Positions 40,440-50,592 of a stretch of DNA of 50,592 bases are shown piece by piece. The translations under genes and the position numbers were made by a program. Each line of letters begins with the position of its first letter. Positions within the stretch are counted from its first letter, which is position 1. Location: contig BFEA01000005.1 in the NCBI GenBank assembly GCA_003427395.1, positions 8,130,866 through 8,181,457 on the forward strand, read 5' to 3'. A model generated the notes under the pieces. The model was not told the DNA's origin, did not search any database, and saw nothing but the letters and a program-made list of their open reading frames with translations. The DNA comes from Chara braunii. Lineage: Eukaryota > Streptophyta > Charophyceae > Charales > Characeae.

Positions 40440-42870
40440 CAAGCAGACATCGTGGTTCCATTTCAAGCAAAATGAAATTAAACAAACATAGTAAATTATT
40501 TCTTATTCAGCCGAAGTCTTGAATTAAAGTCAAGGAAATATACAAACAGTCAAAACTCGGTCAACTGAATGAAGGGTGGTATAGATAGGGGTCAACTAAA
40601 TGATGGGTGGTATATAGATAAGGGTATACAGGATCCTAAGGGAAATCACCTCGGCCTACCTTAAAGTCCAATGCCTCCAGGGTCCCGCCTGAACCTCGAC
40701 ACAACTCCTGCAATCATTGGGATGCAACCTCCCACAGAGGCCTTGGCATGGATTACGGGTTTCAATCCCGCCTGCCGCCTTCCTCTCTGGACCAAAAGAC
40801 TAGACTGAGAGTGTGAAGGTCAGAATGAGAATCATTAAGTCGCTCAAATACCAGAGAGGTGCACTAAGACTCATGTGAGAGGTCCTAGAAACCTTGTCGC
40901 GCCCGAGAGTCCCGCAATGGTGACCGAACTCGTAACAAAATGGTCAGCCCTCGGCCAAACGCAGAACAACAGCACCCTGACAAACCTCCAAATCGCAGTA
41001 ATGACCTTCTCCCTTCATAGAAACTCGGTCACACCTTGAAGCTGCGATGCCGCTACCTTAATGTGGTTTGCAGGTACACAGCCTAAAGAGGCGCTGTTCA
41101 TATGGAGCCCGCCTCTGTGCTTTATTCGAAGTGTAAGCGGAATGCAGCAACCCTTTAGAACTGCATGCTTAGCAAATGCCTATAGTGGAAAACTCGGCAT
41201 GTTGCTCCACACATACACAACTTGCGATCAAAAGCCCCCCCGTAGTCAATGACCCAACTAAATGCACAGTGGAAGCATAGCTCAATAACCAGTAGAAGTT
41301 AACCATGTCTAATAAAGGCACAACCTCAGTGCAACTTCACAGCTGCCCACAACAACAAATCCCAACAGCCTTTAGCGAGGACCGTGGGCACGGCGACATG
41401 AAGTGTCACGCTGTGTCGTTCGCAATTAGCAAGTCATACCCTGTGGTAACTACTCAGTATCAACAGTACACGCAAGCGAGAGCGAACAGTGTCGCTGCGC
41501 CGTTTCAGTCAACGTTGCACCCGTTTGTCCTCCGGTTTCACTTCCCTTAAGGACGACCCAGAGTCCTTTGAGTCATAGCAGACATGCTCCGAAGTGAGGC
41601 TCCTTACAGCAGAACAAGGTAAACAGACATGCTCCGAAGCATAGTTTAACCCATCAGCTTGACTTCCTTCTCACTCCACATGTCCAGTTCGAAGGTAAGC
41701 ACTTCTCTCAAAATTTTGGCCACATGTAGCAACAGTTTTCAAGTGCATCAGTCTTTCGCAAAATAGCTAGAGACTGTGAATCAAGATTTAAAAACAACAA
41801 TTGGCAGCTCAGCAATAGTTATAACTTATCAGATACAAAGTGTCACACAACAACACTCTCTTTAGACACAACATGACATCTTCTTGATCTTCGCAATTGT
41901 GTCTGGATGCGTTGTAGAACGACCATTCTTATGAACTGCAGTCCAGGTTTTCGTTCGGTAACGGAACCACCCAAAAATTATCAAGTCACTTCACCTACGA
42001 GACATGGTCATGCACGGCCACCCATCGAATCAAGAAAGAGCTCTCAATTTGTCAATCCTTGCTATGTCTCAACCTGGCGAGTTTCTAGAACGACCCCTGC
42101 AACAATCCGGTGGCCAACGGCCCGTAGCAACAGTAACTCTTGAGTTTGTAGTATGAAACTGAATTGGCACTGGTAGCTCAGCCTCAACCTAGCGGAAACA
42201 CAGTACCCTGGGTGAGTAGCCACCGCTACAACCTTGAAACAAAACCACTTAGTAGAGCCAGCTATAGTCAAACGTTGTTCGAGAGCAGAACTACCGTGAC
42301 ACAGCCACAACTTCGGCGGAAAACCAAAGCAGCAATCTCATTTTATCAATGAAAGCATATACTTGTCACTACCACAAGTGCGAACGAGCTTGCTCCTCCA
42401 CGACACTCAGCGTCCAGGCAACAATCACCCAACTACTTTATCCTACCCACATTGGCAAGGCACTTTGGTGGCCTGCAGCAGCCACCGAAGCACATGCGGG
42501 TGTCAACCAAGCAGGCCATAGTTAAGACCGGGTAAATGCCCTCACAACCTGCATTCATGCCGGAAGTCTAAATTAGACGAGATTCCGCCAGAAGACCAAT
42601 TTGGTGATCCTCTCACAGGTTATACTCACACTAAGAAAACAAAGTGAAATAAGTTTTCCCCCTCTTTTTTCACACGAGATTTATGTTCTTGTTGAGTTGA
42701 TATTCGGACACCCATATTATCTTCTACTAGATGTGTTGTGCTGACCATCATCCGGCATGAACAACAGTATAGTCACGAGTAACACCACCAATCATTACCA
42801 CAATAAGGAGCAATTGCAAGCCCTAACAAGAGGTAGGATCAGCAGTGGCAGGCCTCACTCCTCCCTCAAG
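40440..42870. other. No gene supported
   Basis: Unique-looking sequence with scattered short ORFs, none with a recognisable motif. GACATGCTCCGAAG is repeated at 41581 and 41629. A single partial palindrome-like AAGTGCGAACGAGCT at about 42378 lacks the right arm and is likely chance. Confidence 0.5.
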
Positions 42871-43015
42871 TGTGCACGGTAAAAATGAATTTTCCTCAAT
42901 CACTTGGGAAGACACCCTTCAGATCCCCGCTATGTTATCCCGCGATCCATCGCAGTGCTCACGTACGTACCTCGACCTCTTCTCCTGAATGTCCTCCTCT
43001 CGCTATCTTTGTCTC

Positions 43016-43055
43016 CTTCATTTATTTATTTATTTATTTATTTATTTATTTTTTT

Positions 43056-43122
<67 letters not shown>

Positions 43123-43138
43123 GTGTGTGTGTGTGTGT
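43016..43138. repeat. Compound microsatellite (ATTT)n-(T)n-(CT)n-(GT)n
   Basis: ATTT repeats to about 43048, a T run, (CT)n to 43118 and (GT)n to 43138. Open frames through it encode only Leu/Ser or Arg/Glu runs. Confidence 0.95.
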
Positions 43139-43289
43139 ACTGCGCCTGATTCATTCTTTGCCTGTCGAATGCAGCATATGAAGACGTATTCCTCCGCCAA
43201 AACATGGGCAGATATATGCATCTCGCCATTGTTGCTTACTTCATCCGTTACTGACTGCACTTGGTAACACTTAAAACGAGATGAATCCT

Positions 43290-43870
43290 CTACCAGAAAC
43301 TGCACAGACACATAAGTTCGGCAATAACCATTGTTGTGGGAAGTCGGTAAGTCATATCGGGATGAGCAGATGAAACTGTCTGGCCAGATACCGGTATCTG
43401 GGCAGCAACACCTGCGATAGTGGCCGAAGCGGCAGGGGCGGGAGGGGACGATGGGTGTGCCGCAACAGATGATATAGTCTGAGCGCCAACAACACTCACC
43501 ACTGCGGAGGGTGAGTGTTGGGCCTGACCCGCCGGGGAGGACAAACCACCACGTCTCAGTGTTTGGAGTCGTAGGGAGTCGGACTGTAAGCTGGAAGGGG
43601 ATGGGGTGTGAGCGCGGTGAGGACAACCCTTGAGGTGGTGGACATCAAGGGCGAGCGAATTGACGTGCCCCTCCACGGGTGCAAGCGCATCGAGTCGAGC
43701 TTGCAAAGGTGCAACGAGGGACGCAAGAACAACACGAAGGTCCATGGAGTCCAAAGAGGTCTGACCCTGACCCGTCGGGTGCTAGGCGTCTGGGAGATGG
43801 AGGATGCCTCGATGATCTCCTCGGGTGTAGTCCCATCCGTGGACGGTGGATGTATGGGGGTAGACATGGT
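43290..43870 (-). pseudogene. Possible retroelement gag N-terminal remnant
   Basis: The minus-strand frame 43754-43290 begins MDSMDLRVVLASLVAPLQARLDALAPVEGHVNSL and continues Pro/Ala/Ser-rich. An adjoining frame (43867 downward) starts MSTPIHPPSTDG.TPEEIIEASS. A helical Leu-heptad start followed by low complexity, on the same strand and upstream of the integrase fragment, would suit a gag. However, no CCHC knuckle or capsid motif is visible. It could equally be an unrelated exon. Confidence 0.3.
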
Positions 43871-44094
43871 GGGAGATGGGGAGAGAGGTGGGGAAAGAGA
43901 TGGGCTGGTGTGTGGAGAGAGAGGTTCACTAGTAAGTAGGAGGGGATCGCAGGAGCAGAGTGGGTAGTTGTGAGTAGGCGTGCCCCGTGACTAGCAGGTC
44001 GTGCGTGAGAGCGTGGGGCTAATCCGGTCGAGGGGAGAGGAGTCACTCGGGTCCAAGGTGCACAATGGGAGGAGGCGTGGTAAGAGGGGGGTTA

Positions 44095-44225
44095 GGAGAA
44101 CCCTAAGCCATAGAAAAACCCTAAGAAAACCCTAACCGGAGTTTGGGGGGTTATGGTAAAGTAGTGACCTAATCAAGAAAAAAATATAGCAACCATTGAG
44201 GGGGGGGGGGGAGGGGGGGATAAAT
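44095..44225. other. Telo-box-like ACCCTAA cluster and G run
   Basis: AACCCTAAG, AACCCTAAG and AACCCTAACC lie at 44100-44137, followed by G-runs at 44202-44219. The spacing is irregular, so this is not telomeric repeat. AAACCCTAA telo boxes are typical of plant promoters and leaders and lie just 5' of the gag-like frame. Confidence 0.4.
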
Positions 44226-44679
44226 AAACAATGAAAATTTGAGATAAAAATACAAAAAAATAAATAATAAAAACAAAGAAAAAAAAAAAAGTAAGCAAAA
44301 TGTGGAAAAAAAAATAATATTATTTTTTTGGTATTTTCGGCAACATTCCCATGGGGTTAAAAAATATGGCAAGAGGAAGGAGAAACCAAAAGAAACACAC
44401 TAATTTTTAAAATGCTGCAAATTTTTCATAAAATAAATAAGTAAATGAGGAGGTGGAGGAGAGTGAAGAGAAACTAAGTGTTATATTTTTCAAAGTTTTC
44501 GCCAGCATTGCGTTACCCCCATGGGGTCAAAGTGTGCCGTCAAAAAAATGACTACTTAAGATGGGAGAGAGTACTAGAGAGAAAAGAGAAAATTTTGGCA
44601 GCACTTCGTTACCACCACGGGATCAAAATGTACACCGATAGCTGAAATAGCTAAGTCTTAAAGAGATTGCCACAAAAAA

Positions 44680-45160
44680 ATCATTTTTTTAGAATAAGTA
44701 AAGTAAAAAATAAAATTAATAAGAAAGATGAGAAAGAAGTAGGGGGATAAGAGAATTCAAACTTTTAGAGAAAAAAGAAAATTTAAATCAGAGAAAAAAA
44801 AACAAATAACAAAACAGAAAAGTTTGAAGTTGGGGGTGAGGAGGAATGGAAAAGTGATGAAGAGAGATAAAAATAGGTGAGAAAGAGAAAAGGAGGTGGG
44901 ACCATGATTGGGTTGTAGTTGGGGGAGGGAAGGGAGAGAGGGAGGTGGGAAAATGAGAGAGAAAGTGATGAGAAAAGTGGAGAGGGTTCGAAGAGATTAG
45001 TAGAAGATGGTGAGTGTAGGAGGGGGAGGAGAGAAAAAATGGTGGAAGATGAGTGAAGAGGGAGGTAGGAGGAGGGCGTAGTGGTAAAGTTAGAAAGGAT
45101 GGTGAGATGGTGTAGGGGGGAGAGAGAGGGGGGGGGTGGAGAGAAGGTTAGTGAAGAGAG
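44680..45160. repeat. Purine-rich (G/A) tract on the plus strand
   Basis: About 480 bp are composed mostly of GAGAGA, AAGTG, GGAGG and GAAAA words with few pyrimidines and no fixed period. Preceded by A-rich sequence with the GGCAGCA motifs. No gene. Confidence 0.6.
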
Positions 45161-45539
45161 ATCATACCAAGCTTTCGGTTGGCGAAGAGCAACAAAATCA
45201 CTATGGCAGCTTACCGCTGCAACAAATGAATAAATAAATAAATTATATAGTGTTGGTTGAGGTATTGATCAACCACCCTGATTTCATTTTTGTGCAGCCG
45301 CCCTTAGCTAGAGGGGTCTTCAGACTCTTCACTGCTACAAAACTGTCGGTGCAGCAGTAGAAAAAATAATCATAACAATCATCATCATCATTTGTGTGTG
45401 TTGACATCTTGATCAGCCACCCAGATCTCCTTGTAATGCAACCCCCTAGCCAGGGGGGTCTATAAGGTCCTCAGCAAGCTGCTACGTGGCACTGTTGATG
45501 GCCACGTGCATAGGCAGCAACAGCCACGATGTCCCCGGG

Positions 45540-45642
45540 AGGGGGGGGGGGGNGNGNGGGGGCAAACAACAACCCCCTCGCTGCTTTCCTGCTCGCCGCT
45601 CTCCGCTCGCCACCAAGGGGGGGGGGGGGGGGGGGGGGGGGT
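45540..45642. repeat. Two long G runs with uncertain bases
   Basis: A G run at 45540-45562 contains N at 45553, 45555 and 45557, and a second uninterrupted G run covers about 45617-45641. Between them is GCTTTCCTGCTCGCCGCTCTCCG. Such runs can form G-quadruplexes, and sequencing was clearly unreliable here. Confidence 0.85.
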
Positions 45643-45687
45643 AAATAGCTGGTGCGGAACTCTTGAACATGAACGTTCCACACTACA

Positions 45688-45778
45688 AAGTCACGGAGGC
45701 AGTTTGACCACTATGTTAAAGCACTGGATACACACGCGCATGGTCAACAACTGCCTGGGTTCAAATCCTGACAGCAAC
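45688..45778 (+). repeat. tRNA-like SINE head (candidate)
   Basis: GCAGTTTGACCACTATGTTAAAGCACTGGAT resembles the D arm and box A region (CGAGTGGTTAAAGCACTGGAC in many tRNA-derived SINEs), and GGTTCAAATCCTG at 45758-45770 is a good box B. The distance between them suits a tRNA. There is no foldable acceptor stem, so it is not a tRNA gene. No clear body or tail of the SINE can be delimited. Confidence 0.4.
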
Positions 45779-46109
45779 GTGCATCCCGAATCTTGATATA
45801 TGCAATCCGGGAGAGGGGCGGGGTGGGGCAACATGGGCGGCGTGCACGTGGCGACCCTCTCTCTTTTCTCGCCACATGTCACTCCCCCGTCGCCGTGCGT
45901 TTCTCAATTGTTTTGCTCCATGAACGGCCTAAAAGCAGCCAAAACAACAGAAAAAATGTGTGATTTTTCATCAAAAGTTTAGCGTACGTCGATGCATGCA
46001 ACGAACTGTTCATTGTGTGTATATTTTTTGTTCACCTCGGGACATGTCATGTGGTACACAGGAAGTGAAGGAAAAAAATAATTTTCACATATGTTACACA
46101 TGAGATGGT

Positions 46110-46176
46110 ATGTGGGTCAGTGTTGAACCCAATGTTGGCAGCGTGTGGGCCAGTGTTGAACCCAATGTTGGCAGCA
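46110..46176. repeat. 33-bp tandem duplication
   Basis: GTGTGGG(T/C)CAGTGTTGAACC followed by CAATGTTGGCAGC is present twice in succession, with one substitution inside and one at the edge. Confidence 0.9.
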
Positions 46177-46384
46177 TGTTGAAATTTTGTTGATCAACTG
46201 TTGAACATCGGACGACATGTTGAAGTTGTGATGGGAGGTGGACCCCCACGATTCCCCAAAAACGGCTTCACAACGCATTGTGGTGAATTGCGATCATTAT
46301 TGATGTTGCCTAGTTAGTGTCCGTACCCGTATTCCTCTTCCATTTTACGCAGATACTGAAATGTATGAAGATATTGCAGTCTGG

Positions 46385-47255
46385 ATATGTGCATTTTGTC
46401 CTCTCTTCCACTACCTGAAATCGAGTATCTTTATTGGTTCACTACTAGGGGTCATTTTTTTTTTCTTCTCACCGTCGTGCGTTTGTCGTGGCTCACACTA
46501 GTGAACCACTTCATATACATATTCTGCACTTATGATGCATGTGGCACGAGATCTATGATGATTTTGTCTTTACTACTTAGTTTAATAAAATAAACAAAGA
46601 AAATTGACAGTCAAACTTGTGTCGACACAATAAGCTAAGATTAGGTAGGACCACTAGTGACCACATTCTTTGTCCATTAACCGTGAAAAGGTAGTGTCAA
46701 GAACACTTGCATACAACCACTGAAAGCTACGAGTAAATGAGGGTGGATGACTTTTATTATTAACATGTAGCTACAACATGGAAATGGCGGACGATCATAT
46801 TATTCCACAACAAACCACGATATATGTGCATTTTGTTATGCATCCCAGTACCAGGAATTGACTCTCGTCATTGGATCACCACTATGGCCCATTTTTTCTG
46901 TTCTTCTCTCCAGTACCTCAAATTGACTCTTGTCATACATCCATTTTGTCATGCATGCCAGTAGAAGAAACTGACTCTTCTCATACATCAATTTTCTCAA
47001 TCATCCCGACACCAGAATAACTTTATATAAAATTAAAAAAAAAAAAAAAACTGACAGCCAAATCGGTATCGAAAGGACCACTATTGACCACATTCTTTGT
47101 CCATCACCCGAGAAAAGGTAGTTGTCAAGAACACTTGCATACAACCACTGGAAGAAACGACTAGAAGAGTGTGGAGGAATGTTATTATTAACATCTATAT
47201 ACAACATCAAAACGACTGACGATCATATAATTCCGCACAAACCACAAGATGGCTC
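46385..47255. repeat. ~430-bp tandem duplication, diverged
   Basis: Blocks at 46650-46825 (GACCACATTCTTTGTCCAT, AAGAACACTTGCATACAACC, TTATTATTAACAT, GACGATCATAT) recur at 47088-47235 in the same order. The upstream part (TGTGCATTTTGT, then ACC(T)GAAAT-GACTC) recurs at 46390 and 46827. An internal ~60-bp repeat (GACTCTTGTCATACATC) is seen at 46900-47000. Small ORFs lie in these repeats only. Confidence 0.7.
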
Positions 47256-47359
47256 CGATAAATACAATATGAACATGGTGGACGATCGTCATTGTCAGAA
47301 TCAGTCTCCTGATAAATACAAAAAAAAAAAATCATCGAAACTCGCAAACGAAACTTTGA

Positions 47360-47362
<3 letters not shown>

Positions 47363-47411
<49 letters not shown>
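47363..47411. repeat. (CT)n microsatellite
   Basis: A 49-bp CT run without the palindrome module seen next to GA tracts in the first 30 kb. Confidence 0.95.
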
Positions 47412-47413
<2 letters not shown>

Positions 47414-47566
47414 CACATTTGTAAAGTCTCATGATACATGCCACATCTGCAATATTAGTCTCCTGATAGATGTCACAGAAAAATACATGGCGTACTAAAA
47501 GTTCGACCGCCCCTAAGTTCAAGTACAGTGCACTGCTGCATCGCACATGCCGTCACGAACTCAGTA

Positions 47567-49307
47567 TTACAGTCTTGCAATTGAAGTTTTTGTCTTTTGT
47601 TCTCTCCCTGATTCGCTGCCACGTGGTTTCGCAAGAACTTCAAACTCGTAATCATCTTTAGTGATATTTGTGACACGAGCCGCATTGCTTTGCTTGCTGG
47701 GTGTTCCTGCGTGGAAGAATGCTACAACCTTTTCTGCAACCGATGTTGTGCGATCAAGCTTGAATATCGCGATTACGCACTGACGCCACAATATCTTGCT
47801 TGATTGATGCTAATTTCTGAATCTGCTCTGATGTTTTGCTTGTCTTCTTAGTCTGTTCAATTTCAGACCGCACAACAAGTTCCGCAAATGCCAGTTATTG
47901 CAAAGTCACCCCGACCCATCCATCATCCCTTCGCATCTGAAAAGCTTTCTCTATCGCTGTCTTGAATGGTTTTGCACCCCACGGATCATTACCCAGTTGT
48001 CTCCATGACATGTTTGTCTGCATCTTTGCTCGCAAGTTCTTGCGCACTTCTTGTTGGTGGTCCATTTCTGCACATCGCAAGAGTGGTAGCCCTTTCTCTG
48101 CCCAAAACCAGTGTTTCAACTGCCATGTTATCTTCCCTTTGACCGTTGTCATGACTCTGTTACATTCCACCAGCATCGACTGCACTCCTATACTATCCAC
48201 ATACATACTGAGTTCCTCCTTCATATTTCTCCCTAACATGTTTGCTGCTGATTGCAGAGATGCGAAGAAGTCGTCCTCCGAGGGGTACATTGTTGCATCC
48301 TTCGCCGCAGTGAATGCATACGCCTTTGTGATTGAACGAAATAATTTATCCTTTGCTTTCTTAGGAAAATGTATATTGCCTATGTCGCTTGTCTGCTCGT
48401 GGTGTCCTCTCTTTCTCTGTATGTTTGACGGTTCTTTGACAATGTCGCCCCCTGGTAAGAGACAACGGACATACGTAAAAAGACAGCAAACAATGTATAT
48501 GGCCAGACAACACACGATTTTGTTCATAGTTTTGTAATATTTCTTAACTCTCTTTGTGCATCATTAAAAGGACGACATATATGAGGTCTGAGGTTGTGAA
48601 CTACTGTTTTAAATAATGCACTTACGTTGTTGCGATGACGACTCCTTGCGCACCAACTGCTTGTTCGTCTCAAGTTTTTCTCCTTCCCCTCGTCCAAGTG
48701 TTCTTTCACTTTCACGTGAGAGGCGTCCTGATGCACTGTCATTGAGCCTGATCAACCTGTCCAAAACTATAGCCGCAGTGACATTGCGCCATGTCAGCTC
48801 CGTGGATGGTTTATAAGCAATCCAACTTCCTCCACATTTGAAGGCTAAGCAGTGCTCACCTCCAATGATGTCAGGTTGAATACAACCAGGTTCTCAATTG
48901 ATAGCATACTGAAAACATTCCCCGGCATTCGTCCTTCGAACATTCACGTTAGGCACAATGCATAACATACGGGAGTGCGATGTCCCGACATCTTGCCTGT
49001 TCGCCACTTCTGTTTCACCAATCATGGTCATGCTATGGCTGTTGCGGCCTCTCCCAAGTCCATCATCATCTTCAATCACCATCTCTTCTGTCCCAACATC
49101 CAGTGTCGCCCCTATGCCACACTCCGTCTCCATACCCCCTTCTTGTGCATTCGTGTGTGTCTGCTGCGCCATTGTCACATCAACTCCCGCCATGGCTTCC
49201 ACCATGTCTTCTGTTCCGATGCCGATGGTCTCTACGACTGCCGCGGCTGAAGCATTTAATCCATCCATTGAGTCCACGAGACATGACATGTTTTCGTGAG
49301 AAATCAT
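47567..49307 (-). pseudogene. Unrecognised two-exon gene, interrupted
   Basis: Exon 1 runs from ATG at 49307 to a donor AAC|GTAAGT (exon end 48626). It is open except for TGA at 48894-48896 and includes an acidic, Met/Gly-rich start (SMDGLNASAAAVVETIGIG) and CLAFKCGGSWIAYKPSTELTW. Exon 2 starts at 48451 after TTGTCTCTTACCAG|GGG. The 174-bp intron is phase 1 and the frames join exactly (..QQ-R-GDIVKEPSNIQ). Exon 2 reads AEKGLPLLRCAEMDHQQEV and DPWGAKPFKTAIEKAFQMRRDDGW. It passes TAA at 47895-47897 in frame into a coiled-coil-like stretch (ELVVRSEIEQTKKTSKTSEQ). A frameshift near 47765 leads to TTSVAEKVVAFFHAG and DDYEFEVLAKP, ending at 47567. No family recognised. The splice signals and continuing frame argue for a real gene that is now decayed. 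Confidence 0.5.
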
Positions 49308-49325
49308 TGTTGCAAAAACTTTTGG

Positions 49326-49326
<1 letters not shown>

Positions 49327-49404
<78 letters not shown>
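49327..49404. repeat. (GA)n microsatellite
   Basis: A 78-bp GA run immediately upstream of the minus-strand gene's start. It generates the Leu/Ser run in the enclosing ORF, whose part above 49307 is not credible. Confidence 0.95.
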
Positions 49405-49406
<2 letters not shown>

Positions 49407-49507
49407 AATGACCCTCAGTACCATACTGAATTCCAGGGCTGTAACACGACGTTGTGTGGCGAATCGGTAGCTGGAAATAAACAACGGCTGACGTGAAGGT
49501 GAACACA

Positions 49508-50424
49508 CCATCGGAGACGTGAAGACACCATTGGGGACGTGAAGACACCATTGGGGACGTGAAGACACCATTGGGGACGGTTGGCTAGTGCGTGTCATTT
49601 GTACGCGCACAAAACGGTCAAGCACAACACTTGGCCCCCACTAGCGAACCGACTTTAACACATGGACCACTGCTGATCGGAACAAGCCCAGCGAACAGCT
49701 GCCAAACAGTCGGCATCTACACCATCGGGGACGTGAAGACACCATTGGGGACGGTTCACTAGTAAGTGTCATTTGTACACACACAAAACCGTAAGACACA
49801 ACACTTGGCCTCCACTAGTGAACCGACTTTAACACATACACCACTGCTGATCTGAACAAGCCCAGCGAACAGCTAACAAACAGTCGGCATCAACGCACCA
49901 TCGGAGACGTGAAGACACCATTGGGGACAGTTGGCTAGTGCGTGTCATTTGTACACACACAAAACCATAGCGCATAACATTTGGCCCCCACGAATAAACC
50001 GACTTTAACACATAGACCACTCCTGATCAGAACAAGCCCAGCGAACAGCTGACAAACAATCGGCATCAACGCACCATCGGGGACGTGAAGACACCGTTGG
50101 GGACGGTTCACTAGTGGGTGTCATTTGTACACACACAAAACCGTAAGGCACAACACTTGGCCCCCACTAGTGAACCGACTTTAACACATAGACCACTGTT
50201 GATCGGAACAAGCCCAGCGAACCACTACCAAACAGTCGGCATCTACGCACCATCGGGGACGTGAAGACACCATTGGGGACGGTTGGCTAGTGGGTGTCAT
50301 TTGTACACACACAAAACCGTAAGGCATAACACTTGGCCCCCACTAGTGAACCGACTTTAACACATGGACCACTGCTGATCGGAATAAGCCCAGCGAACAA
50401 CTGACAAACAGTCGGCATTAACGC
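49508..50424. repeat. ~177-bp satellite, about five units, with internal inverted repeat
   Basis: CACCATCGG(G/A)GACGTGAAGACACC starts at about 49508, 49720, 49896, 50072 and 50248, with a partial at 50424. The first unit has extra copies of GACGTGAAGACACCATTGGG at a 22-bp period. Each unit includes GGTTCACTAGTGGG or a GGTTGGCTAGTG variant, then TGTCATTTGTACACACACAA, then CCCACTAGTGAACCGAC, so unmutated units carry a perfect 14-bp inverted repeat with a ~45-bp loop. Non-coding. Confidence 0.9.
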
Positions 50425-50513
50425 ACCATCGGCAAGGAATATACGTCGTAAAGCTGGTCATGCTCCCTTCCAGTTCACCACCGCAAAAATGTCGAGAGCA
50501 TGACCACCTTTAC

Positions 50514-50515
<2 letters not shown>

Positions 50516-50592
<77 letters not shown>
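50516..50592. repeat. (CT)n microsatellite to the window end
   Basis: A CT run of at least 77 bp that reaches the last base, consistent with an assembly or window break in a microsatellite. Confidence 0.95.

Noticed and set aside
42377-42398. Palindrome copy in the right-hand region
   Set aside because: Only the left arm AAGTGCGA is present; the right half does not match.
43038-43230. Arg/Glu- or Leu/Ser-rich proteins across microsatellites here and at 720-940, 5362-5712, 31562-32050, 47207-47424 and 49180-49625
   Set aside because: Pure translation of (GA)n or (CT)n tracts.
44095-44140. Telomeric repeat
   Set aside because: CCCTAA words are few and irregularly spaced; more like telo boxes in a leader.
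45757-45771. Functional tRNA gene
   Set aside because: Box B is good, but no acceptor stem pairs and the anticodon arm does not fold.

Overview
The window looks like nuclear DNA of a repeat-rich eukaryote, most likely a streptophyte (plant or charophyte alga such as Chara; this lineage call is inference). Visible support is a Ty3/gypsy chromovirus pol remnant, U6 snRNA-derived sequence, two genes with plausible GT-AG introns, abundant GA/CT microsatellites, and almost no densely packed coding sequence. There are two assembly gaps (18485-19125 and 30631-31158). No bacterial operon logic applies. Most genes are decayed.

Region 1 (1-5.4 kb): dispersed repeats, then three minus-strand paralogues of an unrecognised protein family ('family A'); only the first is open throughout. 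Region 2 (5.5-30.6 kb) is bounded by a pair of long inverted repeats, about 1.7 kb on the left (5500-7160) and 1.9 kb on the right (28755-30630), each with its outer end in a (GA)n/(CT)n tract. Between the arms the gene remnants diverge. On the minus strand, reading toward the left arm, are an orphan ORF (7810-8328), two copies of a second unrecognised family ('family B', C-terminal CPYC..GH motif), and a DUF7869-type RNase-H-like transposase pseudogene. On the plus strand, reading toward the right arm, is a 7.5-kb pseudogene. It encodes a ParB/Srx-like domain, a beta-class DNA-methyltransferase-like domain and a long low-complexity tail. A 143-bp intron that keeps the frame then joins these to a Ulp1/C48 cysteine peptidase.

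Across 1-30.6 kb there are about 45 copies of a short palindrome with 8-bp arms AAGTGCGA and TCGCACTT around a variable 6-bp spacer. They occur singly upstream of ORFs, in arrays, next to GA microsatellites, and once inside the ParB-MTase reading frame. The palindrome is essentially absent after the second gap.

Region 3 (31.2-50.6 kb) is more AT-rich and has a different repeat content: U6-derived sequences, scattered chromovirus pieces (chromodomain at 35.3 kb, integrase C-terminus at 37.1-37.5 kb, possible gag at 43.3-43.9 kb), a 66-bp minisatellite, a tRNA-like SINE fragment, a decayed two-exon minus-strand gene (47.6-49.3 kb) and a ~177-bp satellite running into a terminal (CT)n.

The most unusual reading of the window is that 5.5-30.6 kb is a decayed giant DNA element. 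It would carry a transposase-like gene, a ParB-methyltransferase-SUMO-protease-like polyprotein, lineage-specific gene families and its own dispersed palindromic site. Each of these links still needs checking by alignment.
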